The notes under the pieces were generated by a model. The model saw only the letters and a program-made list of their open reading frames with translations, was not told where the DNA came from and searched no databases. From Myxococcus stipitatus DSM 14675 (GTDB taxonomy: Bacteria > Myxococcota > Myxococcia > Myxococcales > Myxococcaceae), in contig NC_020126.1 in assembly GCF_000331735.1 (NCBI RefSeq), forward strand, positions 8,993,501 through 9,057,500: a stretch of 64,000 nucleotides of DNA, in the 5' to 3' direction. The position numbers and the translations under genes were made by a program. Each line of letters opens with the position of its first letter. Position 1 is the first letter of the stretch. Below are positions 45,045-54,837 of this stretch, piece by piece.

Positions 45045-47387
45045 ATGGTGGAAGAGACCCGTCCAACCGCGAAGGAGCTGCTGTCGCTGCCGCGGCTCGC
45101 ACCCCTGGTGCCCATGCTGTACGTGGCCTGGACGGACGGGGAGCTGACGCCCGCGGAGATTCGGATGCTGGGCACGGCGGCGCGCGCACAGCCCTGGCTG
45201 GACCTGCGCTCCACCACCGTGCTCGCGCGCTGGCTGGACCCCTTGATGCCGCCCGCGCCGCATGAGCTGGCGCTCGTGCGCGAGCACATCCGCTCCGCCG
45301 CGCAGCGCCTGTCGCTCAGCCCCCAGGAGAGCCTCGCGGAGCTGGGCGCGAAGCTGGCAGAGGTCGCGTCCGAGGCGCAGGTGCTGCATCCGTCCCTCCC
45401 CGAGCTGGTGAGCGCGCTCGCGACGGTGGAGGCCGCGCTGGGCGTCTCCGGCCGCGAGGCGGTGCGCGCCCTCGTCCCCTCCGCCGCGCACGAGCCCCGC
45501 CGCATCGGCCCGAGTGAGCCCACCTCCTTCGCCCCCGAGGCCCTGCGCGCGGTGCTGGACCGCACGTACCCGGAGGTCCGCTCGAAGGTGCGCGAGTGGC
45601 TGGAGGCCCCGGCGTTCCGCTATCCCACCTCCCCGCAGGACACGGGCAAGCAGCGCGAGCAGGTGTTCGACTGGATGAAGCAGCTCGCGGACCAGGGCCT
45701 GGGCCGCATCGCCTTCCCCGAAGGCAACGAGACCGGCGCGGACCTGGGTGCCTTCATCGCCGCGTTCGAGACGCTGGCCTTCTTCGACCTGAGCCTCGTG
45801 GTGAAGGTGGGCGTCCACTTCGGCCTGTTCGGCGCGAGCGTCCTCTTCCTCGGCACCGAGCGGCACCACCGCGAGTACCTGCCGAAGGTCGCCTCGCTGG
45901 AGCTGCCCGGGTGCTTCGCGATGAGCGAGCTGGGCCACGGCTCCAACGTGCGCGACGTGAAGACGGTGGCGCGCTACGACGCGGAGGCAGGGAACTTCGT
46001 CGTCCACACGCCGTCGGACAGCGCGCGCAAGGAGTGGATTGGCAACGCGGCGAAGCACGGCCGCATCGCGACGGTGTTCGCGCAGCTGGAGGTCGGCGGC
46101 AAGGCGCTGGGGGTCCACGCGCTCCTCGTGCCGCTGCGCGACGAGCAGGGCCGCACGCTGCCCGGCGTGCGCGTCGAGGACTGCGGCCGGAAGATGGGCC
46201 TCAACGGCGTGGACAACGGCCGGCTGTGGTTCGACCACGTGAGGGTGCCTCGGGAGAACCTGCTGGACCGCTTCGGCCAGGTGAGCGCGCAGGGCGAGTA
46301 CACCAGCTCCATCCCCAGCGACGGGCGGCGCTTCTTCACCATGCTGGGCACGCTGGTGGCGGGCCGGGTGAGCGTGGCGTGCGCGTCCTTGAGCGCGGCC
46401 AAGAGCGGGCTGACCATCGCGGTGCGCTACGCGGACACGCGCCGGCAGTTCGGCCCTCCCGGCGCGACGGAGGTGCGGCTCCTGGACCACCAGACGCATC
46501 AGCTCCGGCTGCTCCGGCCACTGGCGAAGACCTACGCGCTCGACTTCGCGCTCGAGTACCTGGTGGAGCGCTACGTGAAGCGCACGGAGGAGGACGCCAT
46601 GGAGGTGGAGGCCCTGGCCGCGGGCCTCAAGGCATACGCCTCCTGGAGCGCGACGGCGGTGCTCCAGGAAGCGCGAGAGGCGTGCGGAGGCCAGGGCTAC
46701 CTGGAGGCGAACCGGCTGCCGGCGCTCAAGGCGGACACGGACATCTTCTCCACCTTCGAAGGCGACAACACGGTGCTGATGCAGCTGGTCGCCAAGAGCC
46801 TGCTGACGGACTACCGGCAGCGCTTCGAGGATGACCGCGTCTACGCGGTGCTGAAGCTCATCGCGGACAAGGCCGCGGCCATGGCGGACCGCAACCCGTT
46901 CGCCGCCCGCCGCACCGACAGCGAGCACCTGCGCGATGGGGACTTCCAGCTCCGGCTGCTGCGCTACCGCGAGGAGGACCTGCTGGCCTCGGTGGCGAAG
47001 CGGCTGCGCAAGCGGATGGCCGCGGGCGTGGAAGCCTTCACCGCCTTCAATCAGGTCCAGGCGCACCTGGTCGCGCTGTCGGAGGCGCATGTCGAGCGCG
47101 TGGTGCTGGAGCAGTTCCTCCTGGGCGTGGAGAAGGTCCAGGACCCGGGCCTGAAGACGGTGCTGGGCCGCCTGTGCGACCTCTATGGCCTGTCCTGCCT
47201 GGAGTCCGGGAGCGGCTGGTTCCAGGAACACGGACTCGTGGAGGCGTCCAAGGCGCTGGCCATCCGCAAGGAGGTCGTGAAGCTCTGCACGGAGCTGCGC
47301 CCGGACGCGGTGGCGCTGGTCGACGCGTTCGGGATTCCCGACACGTGTCTCGCGGCGCCCATCGGCCTGGGCCACCTGTCGCCTTGA
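45045..47387 (+). CDS. TerB-like domain fused to an acyl-CoA oxidase, 780 aa
   Basis: Residues about 10-145 are helical and open like a tellurite-resistance TerB fold (LVPMLYVAWTDGELTPAEIRML). The rest is an acyl-CoA oxidase of the peroxisomal ACOX type: FAD-binding GCFAMSELGHGSNVR, KEWIGNA, the CGGQGYLEANR motif and the catalytic-Glu region STFEGDNTVLMQ. It would start beta-oxidation by making enoyl-CoA and hydrogen peroxide. The start at 45045 follows GGAG and removes 21 atypical residues. The fusion to a TerB-like domain is unusual. It converges with the gene at 47398, ten bases away. Confidence 0.88.
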   Translation: MVEETRPTAKELLSLPRLAPLVPMLYVAWTDGELTPAEIRMLGTAARAQPWLDLRSTTVLARWLDPLMPPAPHELALVREHIRSAAQRLSLSPQESLAELGAKLAEVASEAQVLHPSLPELVSALATVEAALGVSGREAVRALVPSAAHEPRRIGPSEPTSFAPEALRAVLDRTYPEVRSKVREWLEAPAFRYPTSPQDTGKQREQVFDWMKQLADQGLGRIAFPEGNETGADLGAFIAAFETLAFFDLSLVVKVGVHFGLFGASVLFLGTERHHREYLPKVASLELPGCFAMSELGHGSNVRDVKTVARYDAEAGNFVVHTPSDSARKEWIGNAAKHGRIATVFAQLEVGGKALGVHALLVPLRDEQGRTLPGVRVEDCGRKMGLNGVDNGRLWFDHVRVPRENLLDRFGQVSAQGEYTSSIPSDGRRFFTMLGTLVAGRVSVACASLSAAKSGLTIAVRYADTRRQFGPPGATEVRLLDHQTHQLRLLRPLAKTYALDFALEYLVERYVKRTEEDAMEVEALAAGLKAYASWSATAVLQEAREACGGQGYLEANRLPALKADTDIFSTFEGDNTVLMQLVAKSLLTDYRQRFEDDRVYAVLKLIADKAAAMADRNPFAARRTDSEHLRDGDFQLRLLRYREEDLLASVAKRLRKRMAAGVEAFTAFNQVQAHLVALSEAHVERVVLEQFLLGVEKVQDPGLKTVLGRLCDLYGLSCLESGSGWFQEHGLVEASKALAIRKEVVKLCTELRPDAVALVDAFGIPDTCLAAPIGLGHLSP

Positions 47388-47397
47388 GTCGCACGCC

Positions 47398-48027
47398 CTA
47401 CTGAATCACGGCCGGCGCGCGGAACACCTCGCCGTCGCGGCCTTCCACGCGCAGGCTGGCGTCGTCGGCGGGACTCACGCGCAGCTCCACCCGGGGCTGC
47501 CCGCGCCGGTCCACCAGCAGCAACCCGGGCGAGCCATTCTCGTCCGCGCCCAGAATCGCGCGAGGCCGCCCGTCCGCGTCCGCCAGCTCCAGCCGCGAGG
47601 AGCCATCCACCTGGAGCCCCACCGCGAACAGGTCCACGCCTCCGCGCTTGGACAGCGTCAGCCGGGGGGCCTCGTCCGAGTACACGGTGAGCTCCGCCAG
47701 GGACTCTCCCTCGGCCGTCGCGAAGCGCAGCCGGGGCGAGCCATCCTCCGCCACGCCGAGCAGCGCGCGAGGACGCCCCTGGCCGTCATTCAGCACCAGC
47801 CCCGCGCTCCCGGAGTCATCCAGGCCCAAGAGGGCCCGCTGCTGGCCGCGCGCGTCCTGGAGCACCAGCCGCGACGCCACCAGCTCCCCTCCTACCGGCT
47901 CCGGTGAGGTCCGCAGCGCCGCGGCGCCCAGGCCCAGGCCCGCCAGCGCGAGCGCGGTGAAGGTCAGCCCCTGCATCCGCCGGCAGCGCCGCTCCAGCCG
48001 CTCCAGCCGAGTCTCCAGCGAGTCCAT
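47398..48027 (-). CDS. Membrane-anchored repeat protein, unknown function, 209 aa
   Basis: A short coiled-coil-like N-terminus (LETRLERLERRCRRM), a membrane segment (about residues 20-39) and then about five imperfect repeats of about 30 residues with the pattern L-x-D-x-x-G-x-x-R-A-x-L-G-x-x-x-x-G (RALLGLDDSG, RALLGVAEDG, RAILGADENG). The repeats probably stack as a beta structure outside the inner membrane. A good AAGGAGG ribosome binding site precedes the ATG by six bases. Function unknown. Confidence 0.82.
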   Translation of the reverse strand: MDSLETRLERLERRCRRMQGLTFTALALAGLGLGAAALRTSPEPVGGELVASRLVLQDARGQQRALLGLDDSGSAGLVLNDGQGRPRALLGVAEDGSPRLRFATAEGESLAELTVYSDEAPRLTLSKRGGVDLFAVGLQVDGSSRLELADADGRPRAILGADENGSPGLLLVDRRGQPRVELRVSPADDASLRVEGRDGEVFRAPAVIQ

Positions 48028-48108
48028 CCCAAGCCTCCTTGCCGTCGTCCGGACCCGAGCACGCGGGCTCGGACCGGGACAAGGTTAGCGGATGAGGGGG
48101 GCACGGCA

Positions 48109-48864
48109 TCAAATGTCGACGTCGCCGGTGTCGGTGAAGGCGTCCTGGCTCGGACGCGGGCTGGAGCGCCCCCGGCCGAAGAGGAAGCCCAGCTTGAACT
48201 GGACGAAGCCTCCGTTGAAGCCCGAGGCCAGCTCCGAGTCCGCGTCTCGCGAGCGGAAGGTGCCGATGACGGGGACGGAGAATCCCACTTCCGGCATCAG
48301 CCGGAAGCCCTCGGTGACGCGCAGCGCATACCCCACCGAGGTCCCCACGCTCACCAGGTTCACCGCGGCGCTCTCCCCTCCGCTCCCCGCGCCGATGCGG
48401 GTGTAGGACACGCGAGGCCCCAGCACGAACTCCGAGCCTCCCGACGTCTTGAATCCCACCAACAGGGGCATGGCGACGTTGACGTAGCTGCCCACCACCG
48501 AGTCCTCGTCCGTGCCCACGAACAAGCCCATCACCGACGGCGCCAGGGAGATGGCCAGGTCGGGGTTGTCGGGATGGGTGAGCAGGAACTTCGACTGCAG
48601 CTCCGCGAGCGAGGACCCGATGCGCACGCCCAGGTCCACGCGGTCCGACACGCCGTAACGCATCGCGAGGTCGATATGGGGGTAATAGATACCCTCCACG
48701 TCGTCCCCACTCACGACGCCGGCCCCACCCAGGCCCGGCTCCATGGCGAATTGGAACTTGCCTTGGCCCAGGGTGTCGGCGGTCTGCACGTGACTCACCG
48801 AAACACAGCCAGTCCCCCCGAAGCCCAGACACATCGCGGCAACGAATGCGAGACGCATCCCCAT
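48109..48864 (-). CDS. Outer-membrane beta-barrel-like protein, 251 aa
   Basis: A signal peptide ends near residue 20 in TGC-VSVSH, a weak lipobox, so it may be a lipoprotein. The mature part alternates short strands with glycine- and aromatic-containing turns (IDLAMRYGVSDRVDLGVRIG; NVAMPLLVGFKTSGG; VGTSVGYALRV) as in small outer-membrane barrels. The family is not recognised. AGGGGGG upstream supports the start. It is 81 bases from the repeat protein on the same strand. Confidence 0.72.
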   Translation of the reverse strand: MGMRLAFVAAMCLGFGGTGCVSVSHVQTADTLGQGKFQFAMEPGLGGAGVVSGDDVEGIYYPHIDLAMRYGVSDRVDLGVRIGSSLAELQSKFLLTHPDNPDLAISLAPSVMGLFVGTDEDSVVGSYVNVAMPLLVGFKTSGGSEFVLGPRVSYTRIGAGSGGESAAVNLVSVGTSVGYALRVTEGFRLMPEVGFSVPVIGTFRSRDADSELASGFNGGFVQFKLGFLFGRGRSSPRPSQDAFTDTGDVDI

Positions 48865-48991
48865 TGCATTCCCCCCTGAAACGTTTGGAACGATTCGGCG
48901 CCGTCTGACGTTGGGTGCTTTTGGATATTCACCCAGGACTGGAGTCCCTGGGGTGACAGCGAGCGGGGGCCGGCGAGAGAATGCACGGCAT

Positions 48992-49441
48992 ATGAGACAG
49001 CTCGACCAGGAGCAGTTGCTGGGGGCCTACCGGGCGACGCGGTATGTCATCCGACCTCACGCCTCCACGGACGGCGTGGAGCAGGTCTTGAGGGTGGGCA
49101 GACTCCACCCCTCGCTCGACGCGGCGCTGGCGGCGCGGGGCCATCGGGAGTGGGCCTTCCTGACGGCGTGGAATCCTGGCTCGCGCCCTCGGAGCAAGGA
49201 GGAGAACCAGCGCGCGCAGGAGCGGCTGGTCTCCCAGCTCATCGCGGGAGGCTGGGGCGTGGCGCCCGCCATCGGCGAGGCCGAGGACGGAAGCTGGTCC
49301 GAGCAGAGCCTCTTCGTCCCCGGCCTGCCTCGCGCGGACGCGGAGCGCTTCGGTCGCGCGCACGGGCAGGTCGCCGTCCTCGTCGGCCGCGTGGGAGGTC
49401 CCGCCGAGCTGCTGTTCTGTTCTCACGCCCCCGCCCCGTGA
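48992..49441 (+). CDS. DUF3293 domain protein, 149 aa
   Basis: A small soluble protein of the DUF3293 family: FLTAWNPGSRPRSKEENQR (about residues 50-68) is the family signature, followed by GVAPAIGEAEDGSWSEQSLFV and ending in a hydrophobic strand. Function of the family is unknown. The ATG at 48992 lies directly after GCAT without a clear ribosome binding site; the frame upstream (27 codons) has poor codon bias. Confidence 0.82.
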   Translation: MRQLDQEQLLGAYRATRYVIRPHASTDGVEQVLRVGRLHPSLDAALAARGHREWAFLTAWNPGSRPRSKEENQRAQERLVSQLIAGGWGVAPAIGEAEDGSWSEQSLFVPGLPRADAERFGRAHGQVAVLVGRVGGPAELLFCSHAPAP

Positions 49442-49552
49442 CACCCCCGCCAGACGGCGGCGAGGCAAGCGCTTCACCGGGGTCGCCATGAAGTCACGGT
49501 GGGGCCCCTGAAACCGGGTAGGGTGTCCGCCCTGCACGCAGGAGCCGCATCC

Positions 49553-51352
49553 ATGTCACAGCCCCCTCGTCCGCCGTACCGCCTGAGCGCGCGCCCCAGC
49601 GTCTTCCTCCTCGCCGGAGCCTTCATCACGGGGGGCGTCCTCTTCGCCCACGGGGGCTGCGGGAGCGAGCCCGGTGACGCGGGGCCGCCCGACGCGGGCG
49701 CGACGGTGAGCGTGCAGGTCCTCGCGTTCAATGACTTTCACGGCCAGCTGGAGCCGCCCACCGGAGGCGGCGGCCAGATTCTGACGGGCGTGGAGGACGC
49801 AGGCCCCGTGCGAGTGAACGCGGGGGGCGTGACGTACTTCGCCCGGCACATCGCGCAGCTGCGCGCGACCCAGCCCAACACCGTCGTGGTGGCGGCGGGA
49901 GACTTGATTGGCGCGACGCCCATTCTCTCCGCGCTCTTCCATGACGAGCCCACCATCGAGGCGATGAACCAGATAGGCCTGGACCTGGTCGCGGTGGGCA
50001 ACCACGAGTTCGACGAGGGCAGCACGGAGCTGTTGCGCATGCAGTCCGGCGGCTGCCACCCGGTGGACGGCTGCCAGGATGGCGATGCCTTCCCCGGCGC
50101 GAGGTTCAAGTACCTGGCGGCCAACGTGGCCACCGACGTGGACCGCACGCTGTTCCCTCGCTACGACGTGCGCGAGTTCGAGGGCGTGAAGGTGGCCTTC
50201 ATCGGCATGACACTGGAGGGCACGCCGGAGCTCGTCACGCCCACGGGCGTGAAGGGGCTCGTGTTCAAGGACGAGGTGGAGACAGTCAACGCGCTGGTAC
50301 CGGAGCTGCGGCGGCAAGGCGTGGAAACAATCATCGTCGTCGTACACGAGGGCGGCGTCCCGGCCCCGGGCTCGCTGGTGAACGAGTGCAAGGGCTCGGG
50401 CGCGGACGGCCGCATCTCCGGGGCCATCGTCAACATCGCGAAGGACCTGGACGACGCGGTGGACGTCATCGTCAGCGGCCACACGCACCAGGCCTACAAC
50501 TGCGTCATCGACGGGAAGCTCGTCACCAGCGCGGCCTCCGTGGGCCGGCTCGTCACCGACATCGACCTGACGTTGAGCAAGACCACCGGCGACGTGCTGG
50601 AGGCGAAGGCGAACAACGTCATCGTCACCCGCGACGTGGCGGAGGACAGCGTGGTGAAGGAGCTGGTGGCGAAGTACCAGCAGCGCGCCACGCCGCTCGC
50701 CAACCGCGTCGTCGGCTGGGTGTCACAGACGCTCAAGACGCCCTTCACCCAGATGGACCCCGCGGGCCAGTCCACGGTGGGCTTCGTCATCGCGGACTCG
50801 CAATGGGAGGCCACCCGGGCCGCGAATCTGGGCGGCGCCCACGTGGCCTTCATGAACCCGGGCGGCGTGCGTGAAGAGATATCCCGAGACGCCAGCAACC
50901 CCGCCGACGTGGGCGAGGTCACCTACGGCGAGCTCTTCACCACGCAGCCGTTCGGCAACACCCTGGTCACGATGACGCTCACGGGCGCGCAAATCGAGCA
51001 GCTCCTGGAGCGGCAGTGGCAGCAGTCGGGCCCCAACCTCATCACCCGAGTCCTCCAGCCGTCCGCGGGCTTCTCCTATGCGTTCAGCGCCTCGGCGCCC
51101 CTGGGCCGCCGCATCGACCCGGCCTCCATCCAACTCAACGGCGTGACGCTGGACCCCGCCGCGCCGTACCGGGTCACCGTCAACAGCTTCCTCGCCAGCG
51201 GCGGGGACGGCTTCGACGTGCTGACCGAGGGCAAGGACCGGCTGGGAGGCGCCGTCGACATCGACGCGCTGGAGGTCTTCATGAAGGCCCACAGCAGCCA
51301 GGCCACGCCGCTGCCCGCACCGGCCCTGGACCGCATCACCCAGCTTCCGTAG
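49553..51352 (+). CDS. 5'-nucleotidase / UshA-like lipoprotein, 599 aa
   Basis: Lipoprotein signal (lipobox near residue 35, AHGGC) followed by a calcineurin-like phosphoesterase domain: LAFNDFHGQLEPP (metal ligands), AAGDLIGATP, VGNHEFDEG, VVVHEGGVP and SGHTHQAYNC. The C-terminal substrate-binding domain of 5'-nucleotidases follows (FMNPGGVREEI, YGELFTTQPFGNTLV, SFLASGGDGFDV). It would hydrolyse nucleotides at the cell surface to feed nucleoside uptake. GGAG before the ATG at 49553 supports the start. No neighbouring gene has an obvious link. Confidence 0.92.
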   Translation: MSQPPRPPYRLSARPSVFLLAGAFITGGVLFAHGGCGSEPGDAGPPDAGATVSVQVLAFNDFHGQLEPPTGGGGQILTGVEDAGPVRVNAGGVTYFARHIAQLRATQPNTVVVAAGDLIGATPILSALFHDEPTIEAMNQIGLDLVAVGNHEFDEGSTELLRMQSGGCHPVDGCQDGDAFPGARFKYLAANVATDVDRTLFPRYDVREFEGVKVAFIGMTLEGTPELVTPTGVKGLVFKDEVETVNALVPELRRQGVETIIVVVHEGGVPAPGSLVNECKGSGADGRISGAIVNIAKDLDDAVDVIVSGHTHQAYNCVIDGKLVTSAASVGRLVTDIDLTLSKTTGDVLEAKANNVIVTRDVAEDSVVKELVAKYQQRATPLANRVVGWVSQTLKTPFTQMDPAGQSTVGFVIADSQWEATRAANLGGAHVAFMNPGGVREEISRDASNPADVGEVTYGELFTTQPFGNTLVTMTLTGAQIEQLLERQWQQSGPNLITRVLQPSAGFSYAFSASAPLGRRIDPASIQLNGVTLDPAAPYRVTVNSFLASGGDGFDVLTEGKDRLGGAVDIDALEVFMKAHSSQATPLPAPALDRITQLP

Positions 51353-51361
51353 TCCCCTGGC

Positions 51362-51793
51362 TCAGGGAATGGGACCGCGCCCCGCTCCGCCTCCGGAGGG
51401 GGCGTCCGCGCCCTGGCCCGGGACGACGACCGGGGGCGTGGTGGCGCCCGGGACGATTTCAATCTCCTGGGCCCGCGTCACCTTGCGGGCCAGCTCGTCG
51501 AACTCCAGCTCCACGCCCCGGCCGGGCCGGTCCTTGAGCCCGAAGCGGATGCGCCAGAAGTTGGGGCGGATCTCCACCGCCTCGCCCGACTCGGCCAGCA
51601 GCATGCTGTTGTGGCGCGCGTACTCCTGTCCCGCCTGGATGACGTCCCGCTCCCCCAGCTCCGCCTGCACGGTGGACGAGGAGGGAGGCTGAGGGGGCCT
51701 TCCCGTGGGGCCATTCCCGGCGCAGCCCCCGGCGGCCAGCAGGGCGGTGGGCAGCATGAATCGGCGGAGGGTGCGCGAGCAGGTCCAGGCCAT
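51362..51793 (-). CDS. Lipoprotein, unknown function, 143 aa
   Basis: Signal peptide with lipobox (LLAAGGC, Cys about residue 24), then a small helical/beta domain (about 40-115; ELGERDVIQAGQEYARHNSMLL; NFWRIRFGLKDRPGRGVELEFDEL) and a Gly/Pro-rich tail. No family recognised. The start at 51793 is preferred because it opens directly on the signal peptide; an upstream ATG (51829) would add 12 residues. It converges with the 5'-nucleotidase, nine bases away. Confidence 0.72.
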   Translation of the reverse strand: MAWTCSRTLRRFMLPTALLAAGGCAGNGPTGRPPQPPSSSTVQAELGERDVIQAGQEYARHNSMLLAESGEAVEIRPNFWRIRFGLKDRPGRGVELEFDELARKVTRAQEIEIVPGATTPPVVVPGQGADAPSGGGAGRGPIP

Positions 51794-51975
51794 GGGTCCA
51801 GTTTGAGCATTGGCCATGCCACCGGGCACCCGAGGGAGCGGCCTCCGTGACGCGCGAGCCTTGCGCCCGCTTGCCGCCCCGGCGCACGCCCTGCGCGAGG
51901 GGGGCCAGGGAGTCCTCCGAGGAGCAGGCGGGCGGGAATCCCCGCGCCAAGCCGGCCCACGTCAGGAGGCTTCGT

Positions 51976-52004
51976 GTCCCCGCTCCGCCATGAGGAGCGG
52001 GGAC
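51976..52004 (-). terminator. Hairpin after clpP
   Basis: GTCCCCGCTCC (51976-51986) and GGAGCGGGGAC (51994-52004) are exact complements over a seven-base loop. The hairpin starts 14 bases after the clpP stop and has no U-tract. Confidence 0.5.
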
Positions 52005-52017
52005 GTCCCCGAAGGGG

Positions 52018-52629
<612 letters not shown>

Positions 52630-52751
52630 GGCGCCCCTACCCTAATCGCCCTCGGGCCCTCGCGCCCGCCCGTTCTTCCCTCACCGTGCGCTGGCCCACG
52701 ATTGGTGCGGGCCCCGCCCCCCGGATACCCCCTTGGCGGGCATCCGGACGG

Positions 52752-52768
52752 CGGGTGTAGGACACCCG
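52752..52768 (-). terminator. Hairpin after fumC
   Basis: CGGGTGT (52752-52758) pairs exactly with ACACCCG (52762-52768) over a three-base loop, 5 bases after the fumC stop. It has no U-tract. Confidence 0.45.
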
Positions 52769-52773
52769 GGGCT

Positions 52774-54168
52774 CTACAGGCCGGTCATCTTCTCCGGGCG
52801 GACCCAGGCGTCGAACTGCTCGGCGGTGACCAGCCCCAGCGCCACGGCCACCTCCTTGAGCGTCTTGCCCTCCTTGTGCGCCTGCTTCGCGATGCGCGCC
52901 GCGTTGTCGTAGCCGATGTGCGGATTGAGCGCGGTGACGAGCATCAGGCTGCGCTCCAGGTTCTCCTGGATGCGGGCGTGGTGGGGCTGGATGCCCACCG
53001 CGCAGTGCAGCCGGAAGCTGCGCATGCCGTCCGCCAGCAGCCGGCAGCTCTGCAGCAGGTTGTGGATGATGAGCGGCTTGAAGACGTTGAGCTCGAAGTT
53101 GCCGGAGGCGCCCCCCAGCGTCACGGCCACGTCGTTGCCCATGACCTGGGCGCTGAGCATCGTGAGCGCCTCGCTCTGGGTGGGGTTCACCTTGCCCGGC
53201 ATGATGGAGCTGCCCGGCTCGTTCTCCGGGATGGTGATCTCCCCCAGGCCGGAGCGCGGGCCGGACGACAGCCAGCGGATGTCGTTGGCCACCTTGAACA
53301 GCACCGCGGCCAGCCCCTTGAGCGCGCCGTGGGCCTGGACCTGCGCGTCGTTGGCCGCCAGCGCCTCGAACTTGTTGGGCGCGGTGACGAACGCCAGCCC
53401 CGTCAGGGAGGCAATCTCCTTCGCCACGCGCTCGGCATAGCCCTTGGGCGCATTCAATCCCGTGCCCACGGCGGTGCCGCCCAGGGCCAGCTCGTGCAGG
53501 TGGGGAAGCACCCGCTCCAGGTGGGAGCGCGCCAGGTCCAGCTGCGCCACATAGCCGCTGAACTCCTGGCCCAGCGTGAGCGGCGTCGCGTCCTGCAGGT
53601 GGGTGCGCCCCACCTTCACCACGCCCATGAAGTCCCGGGACTTGTCCGCGAGCACGTCGCGCAGCGCCTTCAGCTCCGGGAGCACGTGCTCGACCAGGGC
53701 GGTGGCCGCCGCCACGTTCATCGCGGTGGGGAAGACGTCGTTGGAGCTCTGCCCCTTGTTGACGTCGTCGTTCGCGTGGACCTTGCGGCCCTCGCCGCGC
53801 TCGCCGCCCAGAAGCTCCGACGCCCGGTTGGCAAGCACCTCGTTGGTGTTCATGTTGGTCTGCGTGCCGCTCCCGGTCTGCCAGACGCTCAACGGAAACT
53901 CGGCATCGTGCTGGCCGGCGAGGACCTCGTCCGCGGCCCGAACGATGGCGTCGCCCTTGTCCTTCGCCAGGGTGCCGTTCTCCACGTTGACGCGGGCGGC
54001 GGCCTTCTTCACCAGCACCAGCGCGCGGATGAGCGCGGGCGGCATGCGCTCGGTGGAGATGGCGAAGTTCTCCAGGCTGCGCTGCGTCTGGGCACCCCAC
54101 AGCCGGTCAGCGGGGACCTCGATGGGGCCGAAGGTGTCCTTCTCGATGCGAACGTTGCGAGTACTCAC
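52774..54168 (-). CDS. fumC: Class II fumarate hydratase, 464 aa
   Basis: Interconverts fumarate and malate. The family signature [13 protein letters not shown] (about residues 316-328) and the substrate-site stretches SGTQTNMN and [10 protein letters not shown] are intact, as is [14 protein letters not shown]. The GTG at 54166-54168 is taken as start because GGAG stands eight bases before it and it gives the usual 464 residues; an ATG 14 codons upstream is less likely. It works in the TCA cycle, close to the glyoxylate bypass genes on the other strand. Confidence 0.95.
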   Translation of the reverse strand: MSTRNVRIEKDTFGPIEVPADRLWGAQTQRSLENFAISTERMPPALIRALVLVKKAAARVNVENGTLAKDKGDAIVRAADEVLAGQHDAEFPLSVWQTGSGTQTNMNTNEVLANRASELLGGERGEGRKVHANDDVNKGQSSNDVFPTAMNVAAATALVEHVLPELKALRDVLADKSRDFMGVVKVGRTHLQDATPLTLGQEFSGYVAQLDLARSHLERVLPHLHELALGGTAVGTGLNAPKGYAERVAKEIASLTGLAFVTAPNKFEALAANDAQVQAHGALKGLAAVLFKVANDIRWLSSGPRSGLGEITIPENEPGSSIMPGKVNPTQSEALTMLSAQVMGNDVAVTLGGASGNFELNVFKPLIIHNLLQSCRLLADGMRSFRLHCAVGIQPHHARIQENLERSLMLVTALNPHIGYDNAARIAKQAHKEGKTLKEVAVALGLVTAEQFDAWVRPEKMTGL

Positions 54169-54268
54169 GCACAAGGCTCCTGGATGAGTGAATCCGAAGA
54201 GCCCTCGCATAACAGGCTCGGGGCGCCGGCACCCGAAAGGCGTCAGCGCCCCGTCACGCCGTGAGCAC

Positions 54269-54622
54269 TCAGACGCGCCGCTCCAGGTGGCGCACGTCCG
54301 CGGACTGCCCCAGCCGGGACAGCCACTCCATCGTGCGCTGGAGCGGGGGGCGCCCCATCGCCGTCGGAGGCGTGAAGGCCCAGAGCATCACGTACACGAA
54401 GGGGAGCGTGCCGCCGGTGAACATCGTGCCCACCACCAGCAGCACCCGCACCCACGCCGCGTCGATGCCGAACTCCCGCGCCAGCATCGCGCAGACGCCC
54501 GTGAGCATCCGCCCGTCCACGCCCCGGTGCAGTCGCGTCGCGCGCGTCCCGCAGTGAGGGCACTTCGAGGCTTCCGCCTTCATCTCCTCCGCGCAACCCG
54601 TGCATCGCTTCATCGCGTCCAT
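54269..54622 (-). CDS. PspC-domain protein with zinc ribbon, 117 aa
   Basis: An N-terminal zinc ribbon (CTGC and CPHC, about residues 6-23) is followed by a PspC domain: [34 protein letters not shown], with one or two membrane helices ([26 protein letters not shown]). PspC proteins sense or signal membrane stress. The C-terminal tail is short. A start at 54613 (three codons later) is equally possible. Confidence 0.85.
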   Translation of the reverse strand: MDAMKRCTGCAEEMKAEASKCPHCGTRATRLHRGVDGRMLTGVCAMLAREFGIDAAWVRVLLVVGTMFTGGTLPFVYVMLWAFTPPTAMGRPPLQRTMEWLSRLGQSADVRHLERRV

Positions 54623-54694
54623 GCCCTGTCTACGGGCCCCCGCGCCGCCGATTGCACCCGCCCCCCTCCGGGCCAAACCCCCGCCACGTCTACT

Positions 54695-54837
54695 GATTTA
54701 CAAATTTAATACGGAGCCTGTTGACAGGATTACAGGCAAGCAGGCACAAATTGACCATCACTTCCATTACACACTCTGAAGATTCATCTTCCGAGCCGTC
54801 GAAGCAGATTTACAACGCGTCAAGCCAAGGAGTTGAG
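54695..54837 (+). promoter_or_regulatory. AT-rich leader of the glyoxylate operon
   Basis: This is by far the most AT-rich intergenic region of the window. GATTTACAA occurs at 54695-54703 and again at 54807-54815. TTGACA (54721-54726) and TTGACC (54751-54756) are 30 bases apart; neither has a good -10 element at the usual distance, so they may be repeats of a regulator site instead. A good ribosome binding site AAGGAG (54827-54832) precedes the start at 54838. Confidence 0.5.

Noticed and set aside
54721-54756. TTGACA and TTGACC as -35 boxes of the malate synthase promoter
   Set aside because: No acceptable -10 hexamer occurs 16-18 bases after either; they are listed as repeats instead.
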